Shown: one piece after another, positions 63,974 to 64,000 of the stretch
Numbering within the stretch: the first letter of the stretch is position 1
Layout of the letters: each line of letters opens with the position of its first letter
Source: an uncultured Amylibacter sp.
GTDB taxonomy: Bacteria > Pseudomonadota > Alphaproteobacteria > Rhodobacterales > Rhodobacteraceae
Direction of reading: 5' to 3'
Assembly (NCBI GenBank): GCA_947497475.1
Contig: CANMGS010000002.1
Span: 372,001-436,000 of the forward strand
DNA length: 64,000 nucleotides
Program-made: the position numbers and the translations under genes
Notes under the pieces: generated by a model
Seen by the model: only the letters and a program-made list of their open reading frames with translations
Told to the model about the DNA's origin: nothing
Databases searched by the model: none

Positions 63974-64000
63974 AGGGCAATTTCGAAAGGAATTGCCCTT
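63974..64000 (+). terminator. Hairpin after fabG, at the window edge
   Basis: AGGGCAATT (63974-63982) pairs with AATTGCCCT (63991-63999) around an 8-nt loop. The window ends in the first T after it, so a T-run could not be checked. Confidence 0.7.

Overview
The window looks like part of a chromosome of a marine alphaproteobacterium of the Rhodobacteraceae (Roseobacter group) with fairly low GC for that family. The basis is gene content and protein resemblance: a trgA-cysK pair, a psd-pssA-pmtA phosphatidylcholine operon, AcuI, BCCT and TAXI-TRAP transporters, pyrrolysine-independent MttB homologues, a CbiD/CobK cobalamin set, and S6-S18-L9 next to fabD-fabG. The genus cannot be fixed from sequence reading alone.

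Layout. 1-4.9 kb is the right end of an integrated element: a tail-collar (phage fibre-like) protein, an unknown protein, a small protein and a large serine recombinase whose 3' end runs into a tRNA-Arg gene. 5-9 kb holds a GntR regulator divergent from acuI, a BCCT transporter and a serine hydrolase. 10-18 kb holds a class V aminotransferase, photolyase, cyclopropane-synthase-like enzyme, trgA, cysK, an MscS-type channel and tRNA-Ser. 18.3-23.1 kb is a stand-alone RAM-domain protein and a complete Liv-type ABC transporter. 23.1-33.3 kb is a catabolic and uptake block: CMD protein, MDR oxidoreductase, LysR, two MttB-family methyltransferases, a TAXI-TRAP transporter, a degenerate PCuAC-like protein and HupE/UreJ. 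33.6-35.7 kb is the PE/PC lipid operon. 35.7-41.3 kb holds a TPM protein, an ICL/PEPM lyase and a cysS-cimA-squalene/phytoene-synthase-like operon. 41.2-47.8 kb holds an MFS permease, cobB, cobA, cbiD, cobK, an AlkA glycosylase and an esterase. 47.9-51.5 kb holds small and unknown genes, an HNH protein, DsbB, YqaA and a YpfJ-type metallopeptidase.

The most unusual part is 51.6-53.4 kb. A 1.74-kb islet sits at the 3' end of tRNA-Leu(CAA), bounded by a 16-bp direct repeat of the tRNA end. It carries only two genes, in one operon: a ThsB-like TIR protein with an SxWxxxE motif and a SLATT/DUF4231-like membrane protein, overlapping by GTGA. It has its own promoter and terminators. Each end carries three copies of a TTGTGATACA repeat at exact 12-bp spacing, which look like recombinase arm sites, but there is no integrase. 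It reads as a Thoeris-like defence cassette moved by recombination proteins supplied in trans.

53.4-64 kb returns to core genes: PhoR, a class III (taurine-pyruvate type) aminotransferase, an alpha/beta hydrolase, a DUF2237 protein, a TPR protein, L9-S18-S6, a DUF3592 membrane protein, fabD and fabG. An 817-bp gap upstream of phoR contains several strong hairpins ending in a minus-strand U-tract and may encode a structured RNA.

Functionally, most of the block serves uptake and use of small organic osmolytes, amino acids and C1/methylated compounds, with corrinoid synthesis nearby. All functional names come from reading the proteins; no database search was run.
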